Origin: an uncultured Bacteroidia bacterium
GTDB taxonomy: Bacteria > Bacteroidota > Bacteroidia > Bacteroidales > ML635J-15
Assembly: GCA_902776565.1 (NCBI GenBank)
Contig: CACYQN010000012.1
Span: 1-64,000, forward strand
DNA length: 64,000 nt
Direction of reading: 5' to 3'
Part shown: positions 57,118 through 64,000 of the stretch, in pieces
How the letters are laid out: the number at the start of each line of letters is the position of its first letter
Position numbering within the stretch: position 1 is the first letter of the stretch
Position numbers and translations under genes: made by a program
Notes under the pieces: model-generated
Databases searched by the model: none
What the model was told of the DNA's origin: nothing
What the model saw: the letters and a program-made list of their open reading frames with translations, nothing else

Positions 57118-58596
57118 TTATTTTTTCCTTATCTTTAGTTTTTGTCCAACTCTTAATTTTGATGGGTCTATACCATTTAACCTTATTATATCGTCAGCAG
57201 AAACTCCGTTGTACTTGGCTGCGATTTTTGCAGGCGTATCTCCCTGCTGAACAGTATAATATTCGTATGCAGGATCGAGTTTCTGCGGAGTAGTGCTACC
57301 CGAATTTGTTGTTGTCGGTGTCGTAGCCTTTGGCGCACCCTTAGTATATATTTTCAGTTTCTGACCTATCTGCAGCCTGTCGCTGTAGAGTCCGTTCCAA
57401 CTCTTGATGTTAGCGACGGTCACACCATAGCGTTTTGCAATGCTTCCAAGCACATCGCCCGACCTTACGGTGTAGATAGTGGCGTTTGTTCCTGCCGGCT
57501 GTCCCGACGGGACTCCATACTTGCTGTCGGAAATGGCCTGAGTGATTTTCTGCTTGCTAAACATTACCGAATCCTGAAAATTATAAATGGAATCTTCAAG
57601 CTCCATGAATTTGCGGATGTACTTGCGTTGCATTTTCAACGGATAATTCTTGTTGATAGCAGGAACAATGTCAAGCTTGTACTGAGGATTGAGTTCGCGC
57701 GATTCCTCGACAGGAATACCCAATACCGAATCCAACTGGGCAAAATGCAGCTGCTTCTTGACCATTACGGTATCAACATCCTCGAAGAAGTCAATTTTTT
57801 CTGGCTTGAAATTGTGCAAGTCGTGATATTCAAACATATACATCATAGCGATGAAGCCAGGCACGTAATTACGGGTTTCTTCGGGCAGATATGGGTAAAT
57901 TTCCCAATATGTCGATTTGCCCGAACGCTTCATTGCTCCGTTTATCCTACCCGGACCAGCATTGTAGGCAGCAAGAGCCAAAGTCCAGTCGTTGTAGGTT
58001 GTGTGAAGCATCTTTAGGTATTTGCAGGCGGCATCTGTGGATTTTTCGGGGTCCATACGCTCATCGACGAAAGATGTGATTTCCAACCCCATATTAAGAC
58101 CAGTCTTGTACATAAACTGCCACAAGCCCACTGCACCGGCAGGCGATTTTGCACGTGGATTCAGTGCAGATTCAATCACTGCAAGGTATTTCAGTTCCAA
58201 TGGAATGCCGTAGGCATCAAGTTTTTCCTCGAACATCGAGAAATATTGGTGCGAAAGTCCAAGTAACTTTGGAGCAAGACGATGTCCGCGTTTAACATAT
58301 TTGTCAAGATATTTCTGCACGTTGGCATTGTAAACCACATTTATCGGAGTTACAATCTTCTCAACGCGCTCCTTGAAAACCGAATCAGGCAGGTCGGTGT
58401 CGAAATATTTCTTGTCATTATCATCCAAGTAGCAGATTGTATCGCGACCTGTATAGTAATACCATTGTTTCAAAAACACTTCGAGGCTATCCACCATATC
58501 GTAGGTTCTCCTGCTCTGAACAGTAGAATCGGTGTCCTGCGCCAATGCCATGCAAACGATTGTCAATGTTATAATAAGCAATGCTATCTTTTTCAT
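57118..58596 (-). CDS. mltD: MltD-type lytic transglycosylase with two LysM domains
   Basis: 492 residues. Signal peptide (to CMALAQ), SLT domain with catalytic Glu142 (AVIESALNPRAKSPAGAVGL), then ALAAYNAGPGRINGAMK. Two LysM repeats: about 373-418 (YTVRSGDVLGSIAKRYGV) and about 446-490 (YTVQQGDTPAKIAAKYNG). Cuts glycan strands leaving 1,6-anhydroMurNAc ends in the periplasm. Confidence 0.94.
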   Translation of the reverse strand: MKKIALLIITLTIVCMALAQDTDSTVQSRRTYDMVDSLEVFLKQWYYYTGRDTICYLDDNDKKYFDTDLPDSVFKERVEKIVTPINVVYNANVQKYLDKYVKRGHRLAPKLLGLSHQYFSMFEEKLDAYGIPLELKYLAVIESALNPRAKSPAGAVGLWQFMYKTGLNMGLEITSFVDERMDPEKSTDAACKYLKMLHTTYNDWTLALAAYNAGPGRINGAMKRSGKSTYWEIYPYLPEETRNYVPGFIAMMYMFEYHDLHNFKPEKIDFFEDVDTVMVKKQLHFAQLDSVLGIPVEESRELNPQYKLDIVPAINKNYPLKMQRKYIRKFMELEDSIYNFQDSVMFSKQKITQAISDSKYGVPSGQPAGTNATIYTVRSGDVLGSIAKRYGVTVANIKSWNGLYSDRLQIGQKLKIYTKGAPKATTPTTTNSGSTTPQKLDPAYEYYTVQQGDTPAKIAAKYNGVSADDIIRLNGIDPSKLRVGQKLKIRKK

Positions 58597-58599
58597 GGG

Positions 58600-59151
58600 C
58601 TAAAAGTTTAGAGTGCAACCAACGCCCAAAATAGGTGTCCGGGTGTAGGCATGGTTAAACGTTTGCGGATAGAATGCCGCCGACAAGTTATCACCGACAT
58701 CAAAATAGAAAAGATGGGCATCTACGTTTGCGTCAATGATTTGCAAAGCGTACAACAGGACAGTTCCTGCAATGAAATAGTCGCGTATTTTACGGTTTCT
58801 GTCCATATTGTTGATAATGGCTTCGTTTGACAAAATTCCGTAGAACTCATCGTGTTCGCCATTGTCGCGCTGCATGTATGCCTTCTTGAACCTACCGAAC
58901 TGCTTCTGGTTGCTTATGGCAAAGTACATACATGTCCCCATCGTAGCATAAACTATTGGCATTTTCCAATATTTGCGGTTATATGCCTGTCCTGCGCCCG
59001 GAACTATCGCCAGAAGAGTGGCTGTCTTGGGCGAATGGAATTTCTCCTGTTCCTTGATTTTTTCCTTACTGACGGTATCAATCTGGGCATTTGCAACAAA
59101 AACAAGGAAAATCATTCCAACGGCAAGCAATATTTTCTTCGCAAGAATCAA
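58600..59151 (-). CDS. DUF5683 membrane protein
   Basis: 183 residues. N-terminal signal or anchor, then the family's KTATLLAIVPGAGQAYNRKYWK and two membrane helices, ending in a short barrel-like tail. DUF5683 is common in Bacteroidota just after parB; function unknown. Three-base gaps on both sides. Confidence 0.9.
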   Translation of the reverse strand: MILAKKILLAVGMIFLVFVANAQIDTVSKEKIKEQEKFHSPKTATLLAIVPGAGQAYNRKYWKMPIVYATMGTCMYFAISNQKQFGRFKKAYMQRDNGEHDEFYGILSNEAIINNMDRNRKIRDYFIAGTVLLYALQIIDANVDAHLFYFDVGDNLSAAFYPQTFNHAYTRTPILGVGCTLNF

Positions 59152-59154
59152 ATC

Positions 59155-60057
59155 CTATGAGTTTAGTTTATCGAAAATTGCGATTATCCGTTCAAATTCG
59201 TTGTCGTTTTTGAACGGGATGACAATCTTACCCTTTCCTTTCTGATTACGCTTGAGTTCCACATCGGTGGCAAAACAACTGGAAAGGCTTTTCTGCAGAA
59301 GCGCATAGTCCTCGTTTGTGGCAAGCACTTTCTTCTTCTCCTTCTTTTCTGCTTTTCCGCCAGCGTATTCCTTTATGATTTCCTCGACCTTGCGTACCGA
59401 GAAGTCGTATTTCAGAATCTGGTCGTAAATCATGAGCATTGTCTCCTCGTCCTTTGCTCCGAGCAGTGCGCGTGCGTGTCCCATCGAGATTTTCTCGTCG
59501 CGGATGCCGGTCTGGATTTTTGGAGGAAGGTTGAGCAGACGTAGGAAGTTGGCAATTGCCGAACGCGATTTTCCGACGCGAGTGCTGAGCTGTTCCTGAG
59601 TCATGTGGCATTCGTCAATAAGCTGCTGGTAGGTCTGGGCAACTTCTATAGCGTTAAGGTCTTCGCGCTGAATGTTCTCAACGAGAGCCATTTCCAACAT
59701 CGACTGGTCGGTGACATCGGTTCTGATGTATGCTGGAATCTTTTTCAGTCCTGCCATCTTTGATGCACGCAGACGGCGTTCGCCCGAAATGAGCTGGTAC
59801 TTGCCGTTGCCCATATCCTTTACCGAAATTGCCTGAATGACACCGAGCTCCTTTATTGAATCGGCTAATTCCTGCAAAGCGGTTTCGTCAAAGTCCTTTC
59901 GCGGCTGGAACGGGTTGACTTCGATTGAGTCTATTGCGATTTCGTTCTGCTGAGTAGCCTTGTTCCTTAATGGAGTTTCACCAGTGTTTATCAGCACGTC
60001 AAGGCCACGACCGAGACCGCTTTTCTTATTTTTCTTATTGTCCTTCTTGTCTGCCAT
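59155..60057 (-). CDS. parB: Chromosome partitioning protein ParB
   Basis: 300 residues. Basic N-terminal tail (KKDNKKNKKSGLGRGLDVL) that contacts ParA, CTPase/nuclease-like domain with GERRLRASK, helix-turn-helix (MTQEQLSTRVGKSRSAIANFLRLL-type; VGKSRSAIANFLRLL), and a C-terminal dimerisation region. Loads on parS and spreads as a CTP-dependent clamp. No parS-like TGTTTCACGTGAAACA was seen in the window. Confidence 0.95.
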   Translation of the reverse strand: MADKKDNKKNKKSGLGRGLDVLINTGETPLRNKATQQNEIAIDSIEVNPFQPRKDFDETALQELADSIKELGVIQAISVKDMGNGKYQLISGERRLRASKMAGLKKIPAYIRTDVTDQSMLEMALVENIQREDLNAIEVAQTYQQLIDECHMTQEQLSTRVGKSRSAIANFLRLLNLPPKIQTGIRDEKISMGHARALLGAKDEETMLMIYDQILKYDFSVRKVEEIIKEYAGGKAEKKEKKKVLATNEDYALLQKSLSSCFATDVELKRNQKGKGKIVIPFKNDNEFERIIAIFDKLNS

Positions 60058-60058
60058 A

Positions 60059-60835
60059 TTACTTAGTCATATTGTTACGTTGCAGAAGTTCCTTTGCCAA
60101 GTTCATGTAGTTGGTAGCACCTTTTGAACTAATATCATATTCTACAATAGACTGTCCGTAGCTTGGAGCTTCGCTTAATTTTACATTCCTATGTATTATA
60201 GTGTCAAAAACCATGTCGTCAAAATGATGCCTTACCTCATCCAGTACTTGGTCGGAAATTTTTACGCGCTTGTCGTACATTGTCATCACAAATCCTTCAA
60301 TGTCGAGGTCGGGATTCATATTGTTCTGCACTAACCTGACAGTATTTAGCAGTTTGCCAAGTCCTTCGAGGGCGAAATATTCGCATTGAACCGGAATAAG
60401 CACCGAATCGGAAGCGGTAAGTGCATTTAATACTAATATTCCGAGTGAAGGAGAACAGTCGATGAAGATGAAATCATATTTGTCACGAATCTTGCCGAGT
60501 ACATTTTTCAAAATGTATTCACGATTAGGCATATCAAGCATTTCGATTTCTGCGCCCACAAGGTCAATGTTTGACGGCAGTACATACAACCCATCAAGTT
60601 CTTCGGATGTAAGTATAACCCTTTCCGGATCCTCATCTTTTACAAGACATTCGTAAAGTCCTGTTCTAATATTGTTTACGTCGAAATTTAATCCAGACGT
60701 TGCGTTTGCTTGCGGGTCGGCATCAACTAGCAGAACCTTGTATTCCAATGCTGCAAGACTTGCGGCAAGGTTTATTGCTGTTGTTGTTTTCCCTACGCCG
60801 CCTTTCTGATTGGCTAATGTTATTATCTTACCCAT
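60059..60835 (-). CDS. parA: Chromosome partitioning ATPase ParA/Soj
   Basis: 258 residues. Deviant Walker A KGGVGKTTTAINLAASLA (10-27), DADPQANATSG, and Walker B FIFIDCSPSLG. Segregates ParB-parS complexes on the nucleoid. First gene of the seven-gene minus-strand operon, with a promoter at 60861. Confidence 0.96.
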   Translation of the reverse strand: MGKIITLANQKGGVGKTTTAINLAASLAALEYKVLLVDADPQANATSGLNFDVNNIRTGLYECLVKDEDPERVILTSEELDGLYVLPSNIDLVGAEIEMLDMPNREYILKNVLGKIRDKYDFIFIDCSPSLGILVLNALTASDSVLIPVQCEYFALEGLGKLLNTVRLVQNNMNPDLDIEGFVMTMYDKRVKISDQVLDEVRHHFDDMVFDTIIHRNVKLSEAPSYGQSIVEYDISSKGATNYMNLAKELLQRNNMTK

Positions 60836-60860
60836 TTTGTTTCGTTATAAATTCAAATGT

Positions 60861-60868
60861 CAAAAGTA
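60861..60868 (-). promoter_or_regulatory. -7 box (TACTTTTG) for the parA operon
   Basis: Minus-strand TACTTTTG, 25 nt before the parA ATG. Confidence 0.65.
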
Positions 60869-60991
60869 ATATTTATTGGTGAAATAGCCACTGTTTTGGC
60901 AGACAGATTTTCCAAGTTGTTCATAACTTTTTTGTATGTGGCTAATAATCAGCACCGATATTTTTCGGGCTGTGAATGGCTTTTTGCCTGT

Positions 60992-61477
60992 TCAAAGTTT
61001 GGTTTCGCTTTCGGGCGAATGTGGATTTTCGGTCGTCGTAGTTATTTCGGTGCTGTCCTTTGCCGGTTTGTTTTTGTCGCCAGTGTTGAGAAAAGCGAAG
61101 AATACCGCTAATATTATAAAGCCGAATGCCACCAAATGGTTCCATTTTATCGGTTCTCCCTTGAAAACCAATGCGACAATAGCAGTAAAAACTGTTAGCG
61201 AAATGGCTTCCTGTATGATTTTTAGCTGCATAAGCGAGAAAGGTCCACCATTGATTTGTGAACCTAGGCGGTTGGCGGGAATCATTGCGCAGTATTCGAA
61301 AAAGGCTAGTCCCCACGAACATAATATTATCAGTATCAGCGGCCACGAGGTGGAAATGTCCATCTGCTGCAGTTTAAGGTTGCCGTACCACGCGAATGTC
61401 ATAAATATGTTGGATACTAGCAATAGTAATATCGTAAATATTCCGGCTGTTGTCATATTTCGTTTCCTTTGTGTCAT
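60992..61477 (-). CDS. DUF486/DMT-family membrane protein
   Basis: 161 residues; DUF486 proteins are usually shorter (about 115) because this one has a hydrophilic tail (DKNKPAKDSTEITTTTENPH). Four membrane helices; conserved NIFMTFAWYGNLK, WGLAFFEYCAMIPANRLG and FSLMQLKIIQEAISL. Related to drug/metabolite transporters; substrate unknown. Met at residue 8 is an alternative start. Confidence 0.88.
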   Translation of the reverse strand: MTQRKRNMTTAGIFTILLLLVSNIFMTFAWYGNLKLQQMDISTSWPLILIILCSWGLAFFEYCAMIPANRLGSQINGGPFSLMQLKIIQEAISLTVFTAIVALVFKGEPIKWNHLVAFGFIILAVFFAFLNTGDKNKPAKDSTEITTTTENPHSPESETKL

Positions 61478-61497
61478 CGTTAAAATGAAAAATCGTG

Positions 61498-61505
61498 CAA
61501 AGATA
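61498..61505 (-). promoter_or_regulatory. -7 box (TATCTTTG) for the DUF486 gene
   Basis: Minus-strand TATCTTTG, 20 nt before ATG 61477. Confidence 0.6.
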
Positions 61506-61514
61506 ATTCAAATT

Positions 61515-61570
61515 GATTTACGATTTACGATTTCGGATTTGGGATTTGCGATTTTGGATTTACGATTTTT
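61515..61570. repeat. Heptamer array GATTTAC, eight copies
   Basis: Eight in-phase 7-bp units (gatttac, gatttcg, gatttgg, gatttgc, gattttg, gattttt) fill the space between two divergent promoters. Confidence 0.88.
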
Positions 61571-61595
61571 ATTTTCAGTGCATCAATATTTTGAC

Positions 61596-61603
61596 TACTT
61601 TTG
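61596..61603 (+). promoter_or_regulatory. -7 box (TACTTTTG) for the small exported protein
   Basis: TACTTTTG, 25 nt before ATG 61629 and 25 bp after the heptamer array. Confidence 0.6.
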
Positions 61604-61628
61604 CACCATTATTAATAATGATAATGAT

Positions 61629-62030
61629 ATGAGAAAATTAGTGTTTATGCTTATCGCGGTGCTTTGCCTTTCGATGACAGCATTTGCCGACCAGTTGGAG
61701 TACATTTCTGAGCAGGATGCACAAGAAGCAGTGAAGCTTCTCAAGAAGCAGAAGTATGTTCTTTTGTATTGCGGTTGTTGTGCCGACGGTTACGATGCAA
61801 AGCAATATGTGAAGATTAATTCGGTTTCGTACCGTTACACCAATTTCGTGGATTACTACGAGGTTGTGGTAGAAGGTGTTGATGCCAACGGCAACCAGGT
61901 TTCGGAAACTATCGACCTTGCGTATTCCCACATCAAAAAAGGGAAAAATGCGCAATGTATTGGGCTTGCCCTCAATTTGGGATGCGACCCTTGCGTTGAG
62001 AATTTGAAATGGGAATGCCCGAAATTCTAA
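61629..62030 (+). CDS. Small cysteine-rich exported protein
   Basis: 133 residues. The frame is open far upstream, but that part is antisense to the DUF486 gene. The true start is at 61629, with a signal peptide MRKLVFMLIAVLCLSMTAFA and a promoter just before it. Mature part has six cysteines: CGCC (about 49-52), a lone Cys near 111, and CDPC plus a terminal Cys (about 118-131), suggesting disulfides or metal binding. No family recognised. Likely periplasmic. Confidence 0.8.
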   Translation: MRKLVFMLIAVLCLSMTAFADQLEYISEQDAQEAVKLLKKQKYVLLYCGCCADGYDAKQYVKINSVSYRYTNFVDYYEVVVEGVDANGNQVSETIDLAYSHIKKGKNAQCIGLALNLGCDPCVENLKWECPKF

Positions 62031-62045
62031 AATGTCGATAATTTT

Positions 62046-62093
62046 AATACCCTGTGGTGCCGCGGCGAGCCACGGCTCAACAGGGTATTTTTT
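62046..62093 (+). terminator. Hairpin terminator with inserted palindrome
   Basis: AATACCCTGT (62046-62055) pairs with ACAGGGTATT (62080-62089) and runs into T6. The loop holds a GC-rich palindrome ggtgccgcggcgagccacgg related to 9264-9292, as if inserted in the loop. Confidence 0.8.
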
Positions 62094-62131
62094 CATTTCA
62101 AAAAATTATTCCAAATAACCTTTAAAAACAT

Positions 62132-62139
62132 TAAATTTG
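62132..62139 (+). promoter_or_regulatory. -7 box (TAAATTTG) for valS
   Basis: TAAATTTG, 27 nt before ATG 62167. Confidence 0.6.
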
Positions 62140-62166
62140 CGCCCTTAAAATTGTAAATATTTCAAT

Positions 62167-64000
62167 ATGGAATTATCAGCCAAATACGAACCACAAGAGA
62201 TTGAAAAGAAATGGTACGACTACTGGACAGAACATAAGTTCTTCCATTCGGAACCCGATAACCGTGAACCCTATGTTGTTGTAATTCCCCCGCCAAATGT
62301 TACGGGAATCCTCCACATGGGACACATGCTCAACAATACAATCCAGGATATTCTTGTACGCCGTGCCCGCATGTCGGGAAAGAATGCAATCTGGGTGCCC
62401 GGTACCGACCACGCATCCATTGCAACCGAAGCAAAGGTTGTCAACAAGCTTGCCCAACAGGGTATAAAGAAAACCGACCTCAGCCGCGACGAATTCCTCA
62501 AGCACGCTTGGGACTGGACTCACGAACACGGTGGTATCATCCTGCAGCAGCTTCGCAAGCTCGGCGCTTCGTGCGACTGGGACCGTACCGCTTTCACTAT
62601 GGACGAAAAGCGCTCGAAGAGCGTTATCAAGGTTTTCTGCGACCTTTACGACAAGGGACTGATTTACCGTGGCGTTCGTATGGTCAACTGGGACCCGCAG
62701 GCAAAGACGGCTCTGTCCGACGAGGAAGTGGTTTACAAGGAACAGAACGGAAAACTTTACTACCTGCGCTACAAGATTGAAGGTGAGGATGGTTACGCTA
62801 TCGTTGCAACCACTCGTCCCGAAACAATAATGGGTGATACTGCAATGTGTATCAACCCCAACGACCCGAAAAATACCCACCTGAAAGGCAAGAAGGTTAT
62901 TGTTCCTCTCGTAAACCATGTAATTCCGGTTATCGAGGACGAATATGTTGACATAGAATTTGGTACTGGTTGCTTGAAGGTTACTCCGGCTCACGATGTC
63001 AACGACTACATGCTTGGCGAAAAATACAACCTCGAAAGCATCGATATTTTCAACGATGACGGTACTTTGAGCGAGGCGGCTGGTTTGTATGTTGGAATGG
63101 ACCGTTTTGCTGTCCGCAAGCAGATTGAAATCGACCTGCAGAATGCCGGACTTCTCGAAAAGGTTGAAAACTACACCAATAAGGTTGGCTACTCGGAACG
63201 TACAAATGTCGCTATCGAGCCAAAACTTTCGATGCAGTGGTTCCTCAAGATGCAGGACCTTGCAAAGCCTGCCCTCGACGCTGTTATGAACGACGACATA
63301 AAGTTCTACCCTGCAAAATACAAGAACACATACCGTCACTGGATGGAAAACCTCAAGGACTGGTGCATCAGCCGTCAGTTGTGGTGGGGACATCAGATTC
63401 CGGCATACTTCCTGCCAAAGGGCGGTTATGTCGTTGCCGAAACTCCAGAACTCGCACTCGAAAAAGCGAAAGCAAAGAGTGGTGACAACAATCTCACAAT
63501 GAATGACTTGCGTCAGGATAGCGATTGCTTGGACACTTGGTTCTCATCGTGGCTGTGGCCTATTTCGCTTTTCGACGGCATCAACAATCCCGACAACGAG
63601 GAAATCAAATATTACTACCCAACTTCGGACCTTGTAACTGCTCCCGATATTATTTTCTTCTGGGTGGCAAGGATGATTATGGCTGGTTACGAATACAAAG
63701 GTCAGATGCCGTTCAAGAATGTATATTTCACCGGTATCGTTCGCGACAAGATTGGACGTAAGATGTCGAAGTCGCTCGGTAATTCGCCCGACCCGATTGA
63801 ACTTATGGACAAGTATGGCACCGATGGCGTTCGTATGGGTATGATGCTTTCGGCTCCTGCTGGAAACGACATCCTTTTCGACGAGGCTTTGTGCGAACAA
63901 GGTCGTAACTTCAACAACAAGATTTGGAACGCACTCCGTCTTGTAAAGGGTTGGAATGTCGCCGATATTGAACAGCCTGCCGAAGCAAAGGTTGCTGTCG
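62167..64000 (+). CDS. valS: Valyl-tRNA synthetase, 3' end outside window
   Basis: The first 611 codons of about 880. Class Ia synthetase: HIGH motif as HMGH (50-53) in [13 protein letters not shown], editing domain with [12 protein letters not shown] and the [12 protein letters not shown] block, then WWGHQIPAY and KMSKS (532-536) in [11 protein letters not shown]. Charges tRNA-Val and edits misactivated threonine. The anticodon-binding domain and C-terminal coiled coil fall outside the window. Confidence 0.97.
   Translation, partial: MELSAKYEPQEIEKKWYDYWTEHKFFHSEPDNREPYVVVIPPPNVTGILHMGHMLNNTIQDILVRRARMSGKNAIWVPGTDHASIATEAKVVNKLAQQGIKKTDLSRDEFLKHAWDWTHEHGGIILQQLRKLGASCDWDRTAFTMDEKRSKSVIKVFCDLYDKGLIYRGVRMVNWDPQAKTALSDEEVVYKEQNGKLYYLRYKIEGEDGYAIVATTRPETIMGDTAMCINPNDPKNTHLKGKKVIVPLVNHVIPVIEDEYVDIEFGTGCLKVTPAHDVNDYMLGEKYNLESIDIFNDDGTLSEAAGLYVGMDRFAVRKQIEIDLQNAGLLEKVENYTNKVGYSERTNVAIEPKLSMQWFLKMQDLAKPALDAVMNDDIKFYPAKYKNTYRHWMENLKDWCISRQLWWGHQIPAYFLPKGGYVVAETPELALEKAKAKSGDNNLTMNDLRQDSDCLDTWFSSWLWPISLFDGINNPDNEEIKYYYPTSDLVTAPDIIFFWVARMIMAGYEYKGQMPFKNVYFTGIVRDKIGRKMSKSLGNSPDPIELMDKYGTDGVRMGMMLSAPAGNDILFDEALCEQGRNFNNKIWNALRLVKGWNVADIEQPAEAKVAV

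Noticed and set aside
59155..60990. Search for parS sites or an origin near parAB
   Set aside because: No match to TGTTTCACGTGAAACA or a DnaA-box cluster was noticed by eye here or elsewhere in the window.
60936..61628. Upstream two thirds of the open frame ending at 62030
   Set aside because: Antisense to the DUF486 gene and crosses the heptamer array. The signal peptide and promoter place the true start at 61629.
62176..63393. 405-codon minus-strand frame
   Set aside because: Shadow of valS, whose HMGH and editing motifs are unmistakable on the plus strand.

Overview
The window is ordinary chromosome from a member of the Bacteroidota, most likely order Bacteroidales. Evidence: a complete type IX secretion (T9SS) operon porP-porK-porL-porM-porN (26151-32477), secreted proteins with T9SS C-terminal sorting domains, the Bacteroidota -7 promoter box TAnnTTTG in front of many genes, weak Shine-Dalgarno sequences, and Bacteroidota-typical families (DUF4293, DUF5683, PorE-like OmpA protein, gingipain-like C25 protease). 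There are no rRNA genes, CRISPR arrays, prophages or complete insertion sequences.

Layout. 1-7751 (minus) is the first 2583 codons of a giant exported surface protein with CUB-like and SprB/PKD-like modules; its 3' end lies outside the window. 7752-9720 is a gene-poor stretch with a G10 tract, an 8-bp tandem repeat array, tmRNA (ssrA, tag AENNYAFAA), a 44-copy heptamer array and several perfect hairpins. 9721-13368 (minus) is a gingipain-like cysteine protease with a sorting domain, divergent from a TPR protein and a PorE-like T9SS outer-membrane protein (13479-16771). Then come aroB-aroA, an LTA-synthase-like sulfatase, a class A penicillin-binding protein and topA (16837-25850). The T9SS operon follows, then prs plus a deoxynucleoside kinase, a TPR/OmpA-like lipoprotein, mutS2, a DivIC/FtsB protein, holA-gmhB-aminotransferase IV homologue, tRNA-Pro, lspA-degT, a TMTC-like glycosyltransferase with a GT2 partner, two small outer-membrane proteins, waaA-lnt and another T9SS cargo (52747-54726).

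54738-60835 (minus) is a tight seven-gene operon: parA-parB-DUF5683-LysM lytic transglycosylase-ddl-nitroreductase-outer-membrane protein. The window ends with a DUF486 membrane protein, a small cysteine-rich exported protein and the first 611 codons of valS.

Common thread: cell-envelope biogenesis. The T9SS machine, at least three probable cargo proteins, lipoprotein maturation enzymes (lspA, lnt), lipid A-Kdo (waaA), heptose precursor (gmhB), peptidoglycan enzymes (PBP1a, Ddl, lytic transglycosylase) and a possible protein O-glycosylation pair are all here. The most unusual non-coding content is a set of intergenic short tandem repeats (7- and 8-bp units), dispersed palindromes, and homopolymeric C tracts lying upstream of two surface-protein genes. 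I found no convincing wholly new multi-gene system. The best leads are the repeat and homopolymer architecture, the GT-C/GT2 pair, a class IV aminotransferase homologue lacking its catalytic lysine, and two genes that look leaderless.
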